Origin: Choricystis sp. odSpoLacu1
Taxonomy: Eukaryota; Chlorophyta; Trebouxiophyceae
Assembly (NCBI GenBank): GCA_958009055.1
Contig: OY253659.1
Coordinates: forward strand, 186,001 to 250,000
DNA length: 64,000 nucleotides
Direction of reading: 5' to 3'
Position numbers and translations under genes: made by a program. Shown here piece after piece: positions 41,274-52,424 of the stretch. The stretch's first letter is position 1; every line of letters begins with the position of its first letter. The notes under the pieces were generated by a model. It was given only the letters and a program-made list of their open reading frames with translations. It did no database searches and was not told the origin of the DNA.

Positions 41274-43325
41274 TCAAAACCATTGTTCTTTCCACATCAC
41301 CTGTGCGGCCGCCGCCTCATGCCTTTGGCCTCCAACCCTTACCCTTACCGAGCTGTCCAGCCTGTCCAGGAAGCTCGCGTAGTCTCGGGCGGGGGCGCCA
41401 CCCAGGGGGAGGGGGGTCCACAACGCCTCCGCCAGCGCATGCAGGCGGGGGAACAGCAGGTACTCCCCCCCCCATCATCCGCCACCGTCTCCGTCCAGAG
41501 GCACGCCTGCCCCCCCAGAATGGAGGCCAGGGAGGAGGACGGGAGGCGGGGCGGGGGCGGGCGGGGCGGGCGGGGGGAGCGAGTGTCGGGGTGCGAGTGT
41601 CGGGGGGCGGCGGCAGCGGGTGGTGCCGACGACGCGTCATCCTCTGTCGCCCCCCCGGCGGCGGCAGCGGGTGGTGCCGACGACGCGTCATCCTCCGTCG
41701 CCCCCCCGGCGGCGGCAGCCCGCCCCCCATCGTCCGCGATCGACATGGTGGTGCCGTCCGCCGAGTCGGGGGGGTGGACCCCATGGCCAGGGAGACGACG
41801 GTGGTGCGGGGTGGCGGCGCGGCCGCGCCCGCCGCGCGCCCCTCCCCCCCCCCCCCCGCCGCCGCCGCCGCCCGGCCCCCAGTCCCCCGCCCCCGGGTCG
41901 AACCGGAACGCGGTCTCCAGGTCCAGCACCCCCCCCCACCACGCCCCGGGCTCGTCGGGCGTGTCGGCCTGGCGGTAGTCCAGGTAGCAGCGCGCCGCGG
42001 GGGCCATGACGGTCGGGCGCCCCGCGCGCGCACCCGCGCCCCCGCCCCGCCACGCCACCACGCCGGCGTCGGTGGGCAGGCCTCCCGGTTCCACGTCGTC
42101 CCACACGAGGGCGGTGCGGTGGGACGCGGCCAGGCGGGAGGACGCGCGCGCGACAAACCACGAGTGCAGATCGTCGCCCGCTGTCGCCGACGGTCGCGGC
42201 CCGCCCGGCTCCCCAGCCGGCGGCACACCCGGTGGGGCAGCCCCCGGTGCCCCCAGTCCCAGCGCGGTCGCGCGAGCAGCGCAGGATGAACAGGCCTCCC
42301 ACGCGGTCTTCGGCACTTCGTCCCCCCCCACGTGCACCCACCGCGCGTCGGGGAACGCGGCACACACGCCGTCCAGCACGTCGTCTACAAGGGTCGTGGC
42401 GGCCTCGGACCCTGCGCAGAGGACGGTGTCTGTATGGACGCCGATCGTTGAGGGTACGGCGCGCGGGGGTGGTGGTGGTGGGGGGGTGCCTGCGTAGTCA
42501 TCACCCTCCTCCCCCTCCTCCTCCTCCTCCTGCTTCCCACCGCACGCACACTCTGGGTACGCCGCCAGCGCGGCGCCGCAGTGGCCGGGGACGTCGACCC
42601 CAGGCACGATGGCCACGTGGCGAGCTGAGGCGGCAGCACGCAACACTTCAATGTCGCTGCGTCGATACGCGCCCCTTGTGCTGGCCGCTCCCCCCACCTC
42701 CACCAGGCGGGGACGGCCGGGCACGGGCAGGCGCCAGCCCTGGTCGTCGGTGAGATGGAGGTGTAGCACGTTGAGTTTTAATGATGCAGCAACGTCCAAA
42801 ACAGACACCACCCACTCCACCGACGCCCTCCGCCGCGCGGTGTCGAGCAGCAGGCCTCGCCACCGCCAGGAGGGGGCGTCCACGATGGCCCAGGGGGGCA
42901 GGGAGACGGCGCCCCGGGCGGGGGCGTCGGTCGCGGCCAAGAGTTGCTTCAGGGTTTGCACCCCGTAAAAAGCGCCCGCCGCCGTTTCAGCGCGTAACTC
43001 GGCGCCCGCGGCATCGACGGACAGTTCGTAGCCTTCTGCCGCGGCGGACGGTGTGGTGCGCGCGGTGAGGGTGGGAGCGGCGCGAGGGCCGACAACAACA
43101 ACCACCGACGCGGCGGGGGAGACAACTCCATCCTCCCCCGCCGTCATGGCACTGGCCTCCACGCCGGCTTCAGAGGCCAGCAGGTCGGCCAGCAGGCGGG
43201 CTGCGGGCGTGGCGGCGGGGGAGGAGGCGGCTATGAGGACGGGACCGGGCCCCAGTGCGAGCGGGGGGCCCGACCGGCGCTCGTGGAAGGCGGGCAGCGG
43301 GACGACGGGGGGGGGGGGCGTCCAT
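41274..43325 (-). CDS. GH20 beta-N-acetylhexosaminidase
   Basis: Releases terminal GlcNAc/GalNAc from glycans. Landmarks: GH20 N-terminal domain (ELRAETAAGAFYGVQTLKQL), WRGLLLDTARRRASVEWV, LHLTDDQGWRLPV, RHVAIVPGVDVPGHCGAAL, the catalytic Asp-Glu pair in VHVGGDEVP, and LGGQACLWTE. A ~110-residue Gly/Ala/Ser-rich insertion lies before LGGQACLWTE. As read the frame ends at 41345; correcting a 9-C run (41465-41473) continues EYLLFPRLHALAEALW and FLDRLDSS to a stop at 41274. The N-terminus is uncertain: the ATG at 43325 is one base out of frame because of a 12-G run (43307-43318). No clear signal peptide is seen, which is unusual for a lysosomal or secreted enzyme. Confidence 0.9.
41606..41718 (-). 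repeat. 51-bp tandem repeat inside the hexosaminidase gene
   Basis: Two full copies and part of a third of a 51-bp unit (starts at about 41606, 41657 and 41708), keeping the frame and encoding AAAAGGATEDDASSAPP twice. The copies differ at one base. Confidence 0.85.
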
Positions 43326-43692
43326 GCGTTGCTGTGCGTTGAGGCGAGATGGCACTGGGGGTGTGTTCCCTCGCTCTCTCTCTCGCGTCTCTCGCTCACA
43401 GTCACGGCCCCAATGCGATGGTTCTTCGTCCGTTTTTTTTGTGCGACGGCTTGTTTTTTCGGTCAACACAAATTCGAGGCTCGAGCGCGTGTTTTGGCGC
43501 CCGCCCGCCGTGTGGACGAGAAGAGTGGCAGAGAGACTCTCTCTCTCTCTCCTCTCTTGCGCCGGGCCACACAAAGGCGGGGGAGGAGGAAAAACACGCC
43601 GCCCATTTGCCAACGTCCCTGGCCCGCTGCCGTCGGACCCCCTCTCTTTTCCTTCCCTCTCCACACAACAACCCACACATACACACACACTC

Positions 43693-44328
43693 ATGTCCTC
43701 CTTCCGCGTCGTCGACATCCAGGACGACGTCCGCCTCCCCCCCTCCGACCTGGGGCGGCCGACGGGGACGGCGTTGGTGGCGGCGCTGGAGCGCGCGTAC
43801 GTCGGCCGAGCCCTCCACGGCGTCGGCCTCGTCTTTTCCATTATTGCCCTGCTCTCCGCTGAGGGAGGCGACGTCGCCCCCGGGGATGGCGCCGCCCACT
43901 GGACCGCCTCGTTTCGGGTGGCCGTGTTTCGGCCGGCCCCTGGGGACGTGCTAGTCGGCAGCGTCGCGTCTGTCGGCGCGACCACTGGCGCCCGCGTCTC
44001 GCTCGGCTTTTTCGACGACGTTTTAATTCTGCCCGACGGCCTGCCCCCACCCTCCATGTTTGACGCGGGGAGAGGCGTGTGGCTGCACACACCCCCTGAT
44101 GCGGCTGCCGATGGAGACGATCCACCGCTTGACATTTCTGTGGGCGCTGCGGTGCGGTGCCGCGTCCGCGACGTTCGCTTCGAACGCCCCCCCGCTGGCG
44201 GCGGCTCCGGCGAAGAAGCAGCCACCCCGCACGCGCCCTTGGTGGTGACCGCTGATTTCATTGGGGTGGGCATGGGGCCGGTCGCGTGGTGGGCCGAGTG
44301 CGACGACGGCGACGGCGATGGTGGGTGA
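43693..44328 (+). CDS. RPC8: RNA polymerase III subunit RPC8 (Rpc25/POLR3H)
   Basis: Stalk subunit of RNA polymerase III, paralogue of RPB7. Single exon, 211 residues, the family size. The N-terminal RPB7-like domain (VVDIQDDVRLPPSDLG, VFSIIALLSAEGGDVAPGDG, FRVAVFRPAPGDVLVG) is followed by the S1/OB domain, where RVSLGFFDDVLILPDGLPPP is a strong RPC8 marker, and by APLVVTADFIGVGMGPVAWW at the end. It lies divergent from the hexosaminidase gene. The frame is clean. Confidence 0.94.
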   Translation: MSSFRVVDIQDDVRLPPSDLGRPTGTALVAALERAYVGRALHGVGLVFSIIALLSAEGGDVAPGDGAAHWTASFRVAVFRPAPGDVLVGSVASVGATTGARVSLGFFDDVLILPDGLPPPSMFDAGRGVWLHTPPDAAADGDDPPLDISVGAAVRCRVRDVRFERPPAGGGSGEEAATPHAPLVVTADFIGVGMGPVAWWAECDDGDGDGG

Positions 44329-44689
44329 GAGAGAGAAGAAAAAAAACGTGTGATACACCCTCAGAACAAACACTTGCTCCCCTTTTTTGTCGACAAATCG
44401 GTTTTGTTTCCTCGCATGGTTTTACACACACGCGCCAAGCAAGTGTTTTTTTGTCTCTCTGCGGGCGGGAAAAAAAAGATCGTTTCGTTTTTTTGGTCCC
44501 GGGGGGGCGTTTGTTGTCGGGGTCAAAAATGCAAAAATACCGCTCAAGACTCTGGCCCTGCCCAAACACCCAACTTTCACGAACACAAGGGGACTCCCGG
44601 GGGGGCGGAGTGAAAAGAGAAGGGAGCGCGTCCACATTTGTGTTTTTTTGTTGTTTTTCGTCGCCTTCTCTTCTCACTGCCAAAAATGC

Positions 44690-44719
<30 letters not shown>
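44329..44719. other. Convergent intergenic region with (CT)n tract
   Basis: About 390 bp between convergent genes, rich in T- and A-runs, ending in a CT repeat (about 44694-44720) that runs up to the stop codon of the minus-strand gene. No gene seen. Confidence 0.5.
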
Positions 44720-44727
<8 letters not shown>

Positions 44728-45977
44728 GCGACGCCACAATGGCCAGCACGTTACCATCCACCGTCCCCGCCTTGGGCGAGGCCGGCGTGGCGGGCGCTAG
44801 GCCAGCCGCCTTGGCCGCGGCAGCGTCGAAATCGTCAGCCAGCGGCGTGGCCACCGCGGGGGACGGCTCCACGTCGTCGGCCGCGGTGGCGATCGCGGGG
44901 GAGAGCACGTCGCTCGCGTCGGTCAGGCGGTGGGAATGGAGGCTGCCGATTGTGGGGAGGGCGGTGGCGTCGTCGTCGGCGTCCGCGGTCGCGGTCGCCG
45001 TCGTCGTCGCCCGTTCCTCCTCGTCCGCCGCCACAATCTCCTCCTCCTCCGCCACCGACGGCAGCGCGGGCGGCGTGGGCGCCATGTCGTCATCGTCATT
45101 GCTCGAGGTCGACGCTTCCAGCGTCGCGGGCGCCAGCACCAGAGCAGGCAGCGGCGGCTGCAGAAGCCCGCGCGGCGGGGGCGGCGCCACGGGCGCGGCC
45201 GACCGCCACGACGCCCGCAGCGCGGCCGCCAGGGTGGGCTCATCGCTGGCCAGCAGCCCCCGCAGCACGGACGTCAGTTTGACGCGGGGCAGAATGCGCA
45301 GGCGGCGGGCGGAGGAGGGCGGCGGTGTGTCGAGAGTGCGGGAAAACGTGGGCACGACCGCCGCGGTGGCCGCACCCTCGCTCACGCCGGCCTCGGCCGC
45401 GGCTTCCGCGGCGCCGGCTGCAGCGGCAGCAAACAGAATGTAAGTCGCTTCAATGGTGGTGGCGGTGGCCACGTCCACGGGGGGTGGCGTGGGCGCGCGC
45501 GCCTCCGCAGCGGCACGGGGCGTCTCTGCCCCCGCGTCGCACGCTGGCCACGCGCCGTCAGCCGATGCACGCGCCCTCGCCGCCGCCGCCGACAGGCGGG
45601 GCGCCACCCGCGGCGCGGGAAGCGCAACAACGGCCAGTGCCGCGCGCGCGGTGGCGGCCGCCGCGCGCGCGGCGTCGCGCTCTGCGTCCCTTGCGACGCG
45701 CGCGGCCGCCGCGCGCGCGTCGGCGGCGGCCCGCTCCGCCGCCACCGCGTGCGCGCGGGCGGCGGCCAACGCCGCCCGCCTCTCCCGGGCGGCGGCCCGC
45801 TCGTCGGCCTGGGCGGACTTGACGGCGGAGGCGATGGCTCTCTGAGTGAGGCGGCGCGCGGCGCCCGCCACCGCCCGCTCCTCGGCCGCGCGCGCTGCCT
45901 CGACCGCGGCAGCCGCCTTCCTGGCGGCAGCCGCTTCTTTGGCGGCCTGCTTCTCAGCAGCCGCCCGCTCGCGAGCC

Positions 45978-46012
<35 letters not shown>

Positions 46013-47006
46013 CGCGCTGTCGGCGGTGTCGTCGTCGCTCGTCGTGACGGCCGCCGGCGCGGTCGCCGACGACAGCGATGCAAACCTTTCAGCCAGCGAC
46101 CGCACCCGCCCCCCGCCCCGCACCAGGGTGCGCCGGGACGCGGTGGCGCCCGCCACCCCGCGGGGCGGCGGGTGGGGGGCGGCGGTGGCGCGGTCGCAGC
46201 CCGCGAGCGCGGCCGAGGCGGCGCGCAGGGACGCGGGGGGCGGCGCCACCCTCCCGCCCCCGCACAGAGCAGCCGCAGCCGCGGCAGCCGCCCGCCCCCG
46301 AGCCGCCGCTTCATCGGCAGCCGCCTTGACGGCGGCGTCCAGGGCGGCGCGGCGGGCGGCCAGCGTGGCGCGGCGCGGGGTGAGGGGGGGCGTGCGCAGC
46401 ATGCCGCCCCCCCAGAACGCGCGCTCCCGCACGCGGGCGAAGACGCCGTCCATGAGGTCGCGCACGGCTTGTTGGTCGGGCTGGGGGAGGGGGTGTGGGG
46501 GAGGAGGGGGAATGGTGTGTGTTTTTTTGGGTGGGTCGCAAGAGAGAGAGGGGGGTCGCAAACAAACAAAAACGCACGACAGGCGTTGGGGCGAGGGGCA
46601 CGAGGGGACCCACCCTTCCCGCCTCCACCTCGGTTTCCCACCGCTGTTCCGCCCCCACTCATCGCACAACGACACCCTGAAGTGCTGTCTGCGTGCAACT
46701 GGGGGCGCGCGCCCGCGTGCCGCGGCGCCCCCAGCGCGAAACACCGTGCCTAGTGCGTGCAATGCGACCCCCTCCCCATCAACTCACCGTCAGCCGCGAC
46801 GCCGCCGCCTCCCGCTCCTCCTCCGCCACGCGAGCCAGCAGTTCTGATGCTTTGAACCGTTTGCGGTTGAGCCCAAAAAAGTCTTCCGCGTCGAAGGCGT
46901 CGGGCGCGGGCGCCGCGGGCTCCGACCAAAACGACTCGGCGGCGGACCCGGGGCGCGCAGACGGCGCGAGGCGGGGGGAGCCGAGCGGCCCCCAGTCGGA
47001 GGCCAT
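44720..47006 (-). CDS. Large Ala-rich coiled-coil protein, unknown function
   Basis: Two exons, 46788-47006 and 44720 to about 46480 (659 residues). Exon 1 starts MASDWGPLGSPRLAPSARP and has DFFGLNRKRFKASELLARVAEEE; exon 2 begins PDQQAVRDLMDGVFARVRER. An Ala/Arg/Glu-rich segment (about residues 240-380) with a run of Ala is predicted to be one long helix or coiled coil. Downstream is an ordered-looking stretch (RILPRVKLTSVLRGLLASDE) and an acidic tail. No family recognised; cytoskeletal or basal-body roles would be guesses. Confidence 0.65.
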
Positions 47007-47158
47007 GGTGGTGTGTGCTGATGTGTGTGTGAGGTGTGGGCCAGGACCAGTGTCGAAACGCGCGAGAGAGAGCGGAGCGAAGAAACACAAGAGGTGATGT
47101 GAAAGAAGGCGCGAGTGACAATACACTTCTCTCGTGAGCGCACGCGCGCGTCGAACGA

Positions 47159-47983
47159 ATGCCGCCTCTCGCCCTGCTGCACCGCTGCTGCGCGCCCCGC
47201 CGCCCGGCGCCGGCGCGCCCGCTCCCCAGACGCGTGCCACGCCCCCTGCTGCGCCCGCCCCCGCCAGCCGCCAGCGGGGGCGGGGACGGGCCCTCCATTT
47301 GGGACAGCGACGTCGTGCGCTCCGAGTTCGAGACCCTGATGCGCGACTTCAAGGAGGTAGGCGTGCGTGTTTTTGTGAGAAAGAGAGAGAGAGAGTCTGT
47401 GACCTGCGTGTCCCGCGGTGCCAGAACGACACACAGCAATGGAACCCGCAAAACACCAAACCATCCACCCCCCTTTCAGCTGATGAACCTGCAGCGCCGC
47501 TTCCCCGCCTTCGACCCCGACGGCAAGACCATCTACCTGAACAACCTGGACGGCCTGGCAGACAGGATGAACGTGTTTGTGACGCGCATGCGGCTGAGTG
47601 ACGACGCGTCCTCGCGCGCCTGGCTCCACACGCTCAACGTGCAACTCCTGGAGGCAGGCCTGTCGGTGGACACCCTGGCAGCCGGCCTGAAAGCCTCCAC
47701 CGACATGATGCGGAGGTGGGTGGAGGAGGAGGCGGCAGTGGCACACGACCCCGCGGCTCGGGCTGCCCTGCGCTCCAAACTGGAAGCCTATTTCGATGCC
47801 GCCCCCGACGTCGAAGCCCTGCTGGCCGACCCCGCCGTCGCCCCCGCCCTGGCGGATCCGTTGGTGTTGGCAGCTTTAAGGGACGCGGTGGCTGACTTGG
47901 ACGCGGCAGAAAAAAAATATGGTGACAACCCCGCCGTCGCCGCCCTGCTGCGCCGGTTGAGGGAGGGGAGGAAGGGGCGGTGA
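47159..47983 (+). CDS. DUF1825 protein, plastid-targeted, with STI1-like C-terminus
   Basis: Two exons, 47159-47356 and 47480-47983 (233 residues). Residues 1-42 form a basic Pro/Arg/Ala transit-like peptide. The DUF1825 region follows, with SIWDSDVVRSEFETLM, LMNLQRRFPAFDPDGKTIYL and FVTRMRLSDDASSRAWL; the domain is otherwise typical of cyanobacteria and plastid-bearing eukaryotes, and its function is unknown. The last ~80 residues (VEALLADPAVAPALADPLVL, KKYGDNPAVAALLRRL) look like an STI1/DP helical unit as found in TIC40 and HOP, which is not part of the cyanobacterial protein. Confidence 0.87.
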   Translation: MPPLALLHRCCAPRRPAPARPLPRRVPRPLLRPPPPAASGGGDGPSIWDSDVVRSEFETLMRDFKEVGVRVFVRKRERESVTCVSRGARTTHSNGTRKTPNHPPPFQLMNLQRRFPAFDPDGKTIYLNNLDGLADRMNVFVTRMRLSDDASSRAWLHTLNVQLLEAGLSVDTLAAGLKASTDMMRRWVEEEAAVAHDPAARAALRSKLEAYFDAAPDVEALLADPAVAPALADPLVLAALRDAVADLDAAEKKYGDNPAVAALLRRLREGRKGR

Positions 47984-48191
47984 ATTGATGTGTGTGAGAG
48001 AGGGTTTTTGTGAAAGCGCTTAGTTTTTGTGTGTGTGCCAGAGGCGAGAGAGACGCACGTGTGATTATTTTTTTTCCACCCCACCCACCCTCAATCAAAA
48101 CCCAGCCGCAGCACCAGCAAACCCACTGGCGTTTATGACAGAAAGAAGAAAACCAAAAACACACAGACACGCCACCACCCTTTTTCCTCCT

Positions 48192-49125
48192 TCACCCCCC
48201 CACCCGCCGCCGCCGTGGCGGGCGCGCCAGCGCCGCCCTCAGCGCCTCCACCGCCGCCGCCTCCGCTCTCTCCGTCTTGGGCGGTCCATCCAGCAGGGCT
48301 AGGGAGGCGCGCTCTCCTTCGAACGCTTTGGCGGGGTCGGCGGGGCCGGGCCCCACGGGGCCGCCCGCGCCGCCTCCCATCGCCGCGCGCTGGGCCTGCA
48401 TCTCATCAACCACTCCCTCCCTGAACGCCAGCAAAAAGGCGCCCCTCAACCCAAACAGCAGCAGCATGTAGAACGACAGCGCCGTCATGTAGGTGACGTC
48501 CAGGGAGGGGAGGTCGAGGCCGCGTTGGAGCATGAGGCGGAAGGAGGGGGAGAGGGGGAAGGGCACGCGGCCGAGGACAAAGCCCGAGAAAAAGTAGCTG
48601 GAGAACGCGCCCATGGCGATTTGGGGCACGATGCCGGACAGAGACTGTTTGAGCATGCCGGTGACGGCGTCCGGGTTGGTCATCATCTGTTCGTGGGCGG
48701 GGCGCGAGGAAGGTGGTTTGGTGAAGAGGCCGCACTCTGGGGCTGCTAAATAGGCCACCCGCGCCGCCCGCCCCGCGGGCGTGATCCAGTCGCCCGTAGC
48801 GCGCAGCAGGGCGGACCGAGTCAGGGCGGTGCGCTCCCGCGTCTCGGGGAGTGAGGGTTTGGTGGTGGGCGGGGTCGCGAGCAGCGTCTGTGGGGGTGGG
48901 GGTGGGGGTGTATGTGTGGGCTCGCATCCCTTGCTCCCGCCACTTGCTGCACTCCCTCTCAAGCGCGCTGAGGCGCGCGCGAGGGAGTGAGAGGGTTGAA
49001 AAGCCCTTCTTTTTTCGACGCACCGTCGCGTACTGGCGCATCAGCATCATGAGCGCGATGCACGCGGTCAGCGGGGCCAGCACCCAGTTCCGCACGTCGC
49101 GGTCGAGCGCGATGTCTGCTTGCAT
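48192..49125 (-). CDS. EMC3: ER membrane protein complex subunit 3
   Basis: Membrane insertase subunit of the EMC (Oxa1/YidC superfamily). Two exons, 49024-49125 and 48192-48887 (265 residues). Exon 1 has IALDRDVRNWVLAPLTACIA and the first membrane helix; exon 2 contains MMTNPDAVTGMLKQSLSGIV, SSYFFSGFVLGRVPFPLSPS, MLQRGLDLPSLDVTYM and a third membrane segment SFYMLLLFGLRGAFLL. These match EMC3, including the FxSGFVxxxVPFPL signature. Donor GTGCGT joins QYAT to TLLATPP. Confidence 0.93.
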
Positions 49126-49320
49126 TGGGGAAGGTGGGAGGAGCGCCCGCGCCCGGATGGGGGGAGAGGGGGGAGAGGGAGGGCGCGATTGCGGGCTCTT
49201 CGCTCGAGTGTGGTGTGCCACCGACCTTCCCTGCGTTTTCGGCACCACGGTCAGAAGAGAAAAACCACACAGCGATACAACACACAAACAATCAGAATCG
49301 CGTCACACACACACACCCTT

Positions 49321-50185
49321 TCAGACCGCCACCCCCTCCAAGTGGGCCGCGTCATTTACGCGCAGCACGTGCCACGCGTCCCGCACCCTCCCCTCAGCCA
49401 CCGCGCCGCCATCCCACGCGACCTCCACGATGCCCGTGTTGTCCAGAGCAAAGTTGCGGGCGGCAAAGGAGGCGGCGTCCGCCCCCGTCACCGCGCGCAG
49501 CAGGGTTTTGATGGCCAGGCCGTGTCCGACAACAATCGCAGGAGGACCCCCCGGCACCGCGGTCGGCAGCACACACTCCGTCACGTGCGCCACCATGCGC
49601 GCCTCCACCGTCGCCTGGCTCTCCCCCCCGGGCGGCGCAAACCCGGTGGGATTGGCCGCGATGGACGCCAGCGCAGTGGGTGTGTAACACTCGCCGCGCG
49701 GCTGTCCGCTCCACTCCCCCATGTCGATCTCTAACAAGCGATCTGACACCATCGGCCCAGGCAGGCCGCACGCGTCTGCGATGGCGGCCGCCGTATGCAT
49801 CGCCCGCACCGCGGGCGATGCGTGGATGGTGGTGGGGGCGCCAGCGAGCATCCGCTTGACGCGCACGCCGACAGCGGTCGCCTGGGCCACGCCGAGCGGG
49901 GTTAAAGGGGAGTTGTTGGCACGGCCGCCTACGTGGGTAGCGAGGCGCAGGTTCATGTCGCATTCTGGGGAGGCGGAGGGGGGGTATTGAGGTTAGAACG
50001 AGCGAGAGGCATCAACAGCAGGACGTCACCCAACCTCCCGGCGTCTTCTCCTGCATCACCACACACACACACACACACACACACTCACCCGCGTGCCGCA
50101 CCAGCACCACCCTCTGCAGCGCGCTGCCGGGAGGGTCGTGCGGCGGCGCGGTCGGCGCGGCGGCAGCAGCAGCAAGCGGCAGCAT
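49321..50185 (-). CDS. Histidine phosphatase / phosphoglycerate mutase-like protein
   Basis: Two exons, 50089-50185 and 49321-49964 (246 residues). The splice creates the catalytic motif VVLVRHAECDMNLR (RHG/RHAE with phospho-accepting His), followed by LTPLGVAQA, IHASPAVRAMHTA, LLEIDMGEWSGQ and the second catalytic His in AIVVGHGLAIKTLLRA. This is the cofactor-dependent mutase/broad-range acid phosphatase clan; substrate (sugar phosphate, alpha-ribazole phosphate or other) cannot be told. The intron begins with GTGAGTGTGTG repeats. An Ala-rich N-terminus of ~25 residues may be a targeting sequence. Confidence 0.92.
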
Positions 50186-50359
50186 TGCGGGCGCGCGAGC
50201 GCGGGCGGGGTGGTGGGGAGAGACTCGGATCGTCGCCGTGGATCAGTGCGTGTGTCGCGGTGCGAAGAGAACAGATGACAAGAAACACGCAAGTTGTGGG
50301 GAGCACAAACTTCGCAAAACCTTTTTTTCGCGGGCGGTTGCCCCTCTCCGCCACAAACC

Positions 50360-51845
50360 ATGCCCACCACGCGATCGTCCTTGCGGCGACGCGGTGAAGC
50401 AGACGCCCCGGACGAAGCCGCCCCCCCTCGCCGCCGCCCACGCCAGCGCGCTCGGTCGGTGTCGCCGCTCGGCGCGGTCGACCCCGCGACGCGCTGGCTG
50501 TATGAACCGCACACGGTGACGGGGCTGGTGATTGGTGAGTTGTGTGTGTGTGTGTGTGTGTGTGTGTGGATTTGAGGCGAGAGAGTGGGGCGCGGGGGAG
50601 GGAGGGCGGTGGTACTAGGCTGCATTCGTTTTCGTCGGCGGCGGCGGCGTCTCGACCCTCTCCCTCTCCACCCCTCCCCCAGGCGTCGCCCTCCTCGTCC
50701 ACTACACCGGCGCCCTCTCCCGAGCGCCGCCAGCGCCCATCCACCCTCGCGACCCCCACGCCGGCCTCCGCCGCGGCCTGGGCGGCGCCGCCGCCGCGTG
50801 GGCGGTCTACAGCGTGCTGCAAGGGCCCCCCCTCATCCTCGCGCGCCCGCACCCCGCCCTCTGGCGCCTGGTCCACGGCAGCGCGGTGGCCTACCTGCTG
50901 ATCCTGGTCTACATCGCGTGCCAGAGTGCCCAGGATGCGAGGCGGGTGCTGACCCCCTGGTTTCCAGAGCTGGGCGTGCCGCTCCCCGAAAAATCCTACG
51001 GCGGAGACTGCAGGGTGTTGCTGCCGCCGTCGTCTGCCTCTGCCTCCTTTTTTTCACGTCTCAACACGCCCCTCCTACATTCTACTCTGTTTGACGAGTT
51101 TGTGGTGGCCCACGTGCTGGGCTGGTTTGTCAAGGCGGTGCTGCTGCGCGATCGCGCGCTCCTGTGGCCGCTGTCCATCGGGTTCGAACTGGCAGAAGCC
51201 TCCCTTCACCACATTCTCCCCAACTTTCACGAGTGCTGGTGGGACTCCTGGATCCTGGACGTCGCCCTCTGCAACTTCATTGGGCTGGAGGCGGGGTTGG
51301 CGGCTGTCCGCCTGGCCTCCGCGCGCGCACCATGCTCATGGCCCGGCCTCTCCTCCCAACCCTCCGCCGCCGCCAAAGCCAGGCGAGCGGCCGCCCAGTT
51401 CACGCCACGCTCGGTCACGCTGTACGAGTGGCGCCCCACCGCGTCCAGGAGGCGGGGGGTGGCATCCTTGTTTTTGGTGGCTGTGTTGCTGCTCTTCGAC
51501 CTGCACGCCTTCTTCCTCAAAACCGCGCTCTGGATACCCTCCCTCAACCCCCTCGTCACCGCCCGCATCGCCCTCATCTTCCTGCTGGGCGTGCCCGCCG
51601 TCAAGGAGTACTATGCTGCGGCTACAAGGCCGCGTGGGTCCCCCCCCGCGCGGCTGGGGCGGTGCGCGTGGTTGTTACTCGCCATCGCGGCCGCTGAAGC
51701 CTTGGTGTGCGTCAAGTTTGGGCCGGGGGCGGCTCACCCGCCTGGTCCCGGCATCGTGGCGGCGTGGTGGGTTGCGGGTGGGGCGGTGGCGGCGTTGAGC
51801 GCGGTGTGGGTGGGGGGGGTGGGGGTGACAAGGAGTGACGCGTGA
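50360..51845 (+). CDS. PSS1: Phosphatidylserine synthase (base-exchange, PSS1/PTDSS type)
   Basis: ER enzyme exchanging serine for the head group of phosphatidylethanolamine or phosphatidylcholine. Two exons, 50360-50534 and 50683-51845 (445 residues). Recognisable parts: RWLYEPHTVTGLVIGVALLV (first membrane helix), LPEKSYGGDCRV, LFDEFVVAHVLGWFVKAVLL, LSIGFELAEASLHHILPNFH and ECWWDSWILDVALCNFIGLE, which carry the conserved acidic and His residues of the family, then several further membrane helices. About 20 residues after GGDCRV are not family-like and might hide a small splicing or sequence error. Confidence 0.94.
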
Positions 51846-51886
51846 TTTTGTGGTAAAACATCGATTTCACACACGCTCACGCTCTT

Positions 51887-51891
51887 TGTAA
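51887..51891 (+). terminator. TGTAA polyadenylation signal of PSS1
   Basis: TGTAA about 42 nt after the PSS1 stop codon. Confidence 0.5.
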
Positions 51892-52044
51892 TCAAAGGAG
51901 CAGTCCGCACTCGCACCAACCCGAGGGGGGCGCGCCGTTTGTTTTTCGGGGCGGATAGAGACGACGGCCGTTTTTTGGGCGCTCCTACAAACGCGTATTT
52001 GCAATCCCCGTTAGCTCCCCCTCAACCAATCCAAAGAACTCAAG

Positions 52045-52424
52045 GTGCGTGTCCCCGCCCCCAATCGCAGTCGCCGCGCACTGCCGCGCCATCCGCGCGC
52101 GCGCGGATCGGGGCGCCCGCGGCCGCGGCACGCGCATCAGGCGGCCGCCGGCGGCCGGAGGCAGCGCGCGCAAAGGCAGCGGCTGCGCGGCAGCGCCCCC
52201 CTCCACCGCCCTGCCCGGCGCGCCCGCTCTCCCTGTATTCAGGCCGATGCAGGCGCCCTGCGCCCCTGGCCATTGGCCGGGCGGGCTGTCCCCGCCCGCC
52301 AGCCTGGTGGGCGGCGCGTGCTTGGCCGGCGCACGCGTTTCGAAACGACCCCTTCCCGCCGGTTTTTCCTCACCCCCGCGCCGCCCTCGCTCACCCTCCC
52401 TCCCTCTCCTCGCCCCTTCCATAG
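52045..52424 (+). other. Probable 5'UTR intron of the MAT gene
   Basis: A GTGCGT donor after CTCAAG at about 52044 and an acceptor CCATAG that ends directly before the MAT start codon at 52425 fit an intron of about 380 bp in the 5' leader. The interval is very GC-rich and has no conserved protein-coding frame. Confidence 0.5.
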
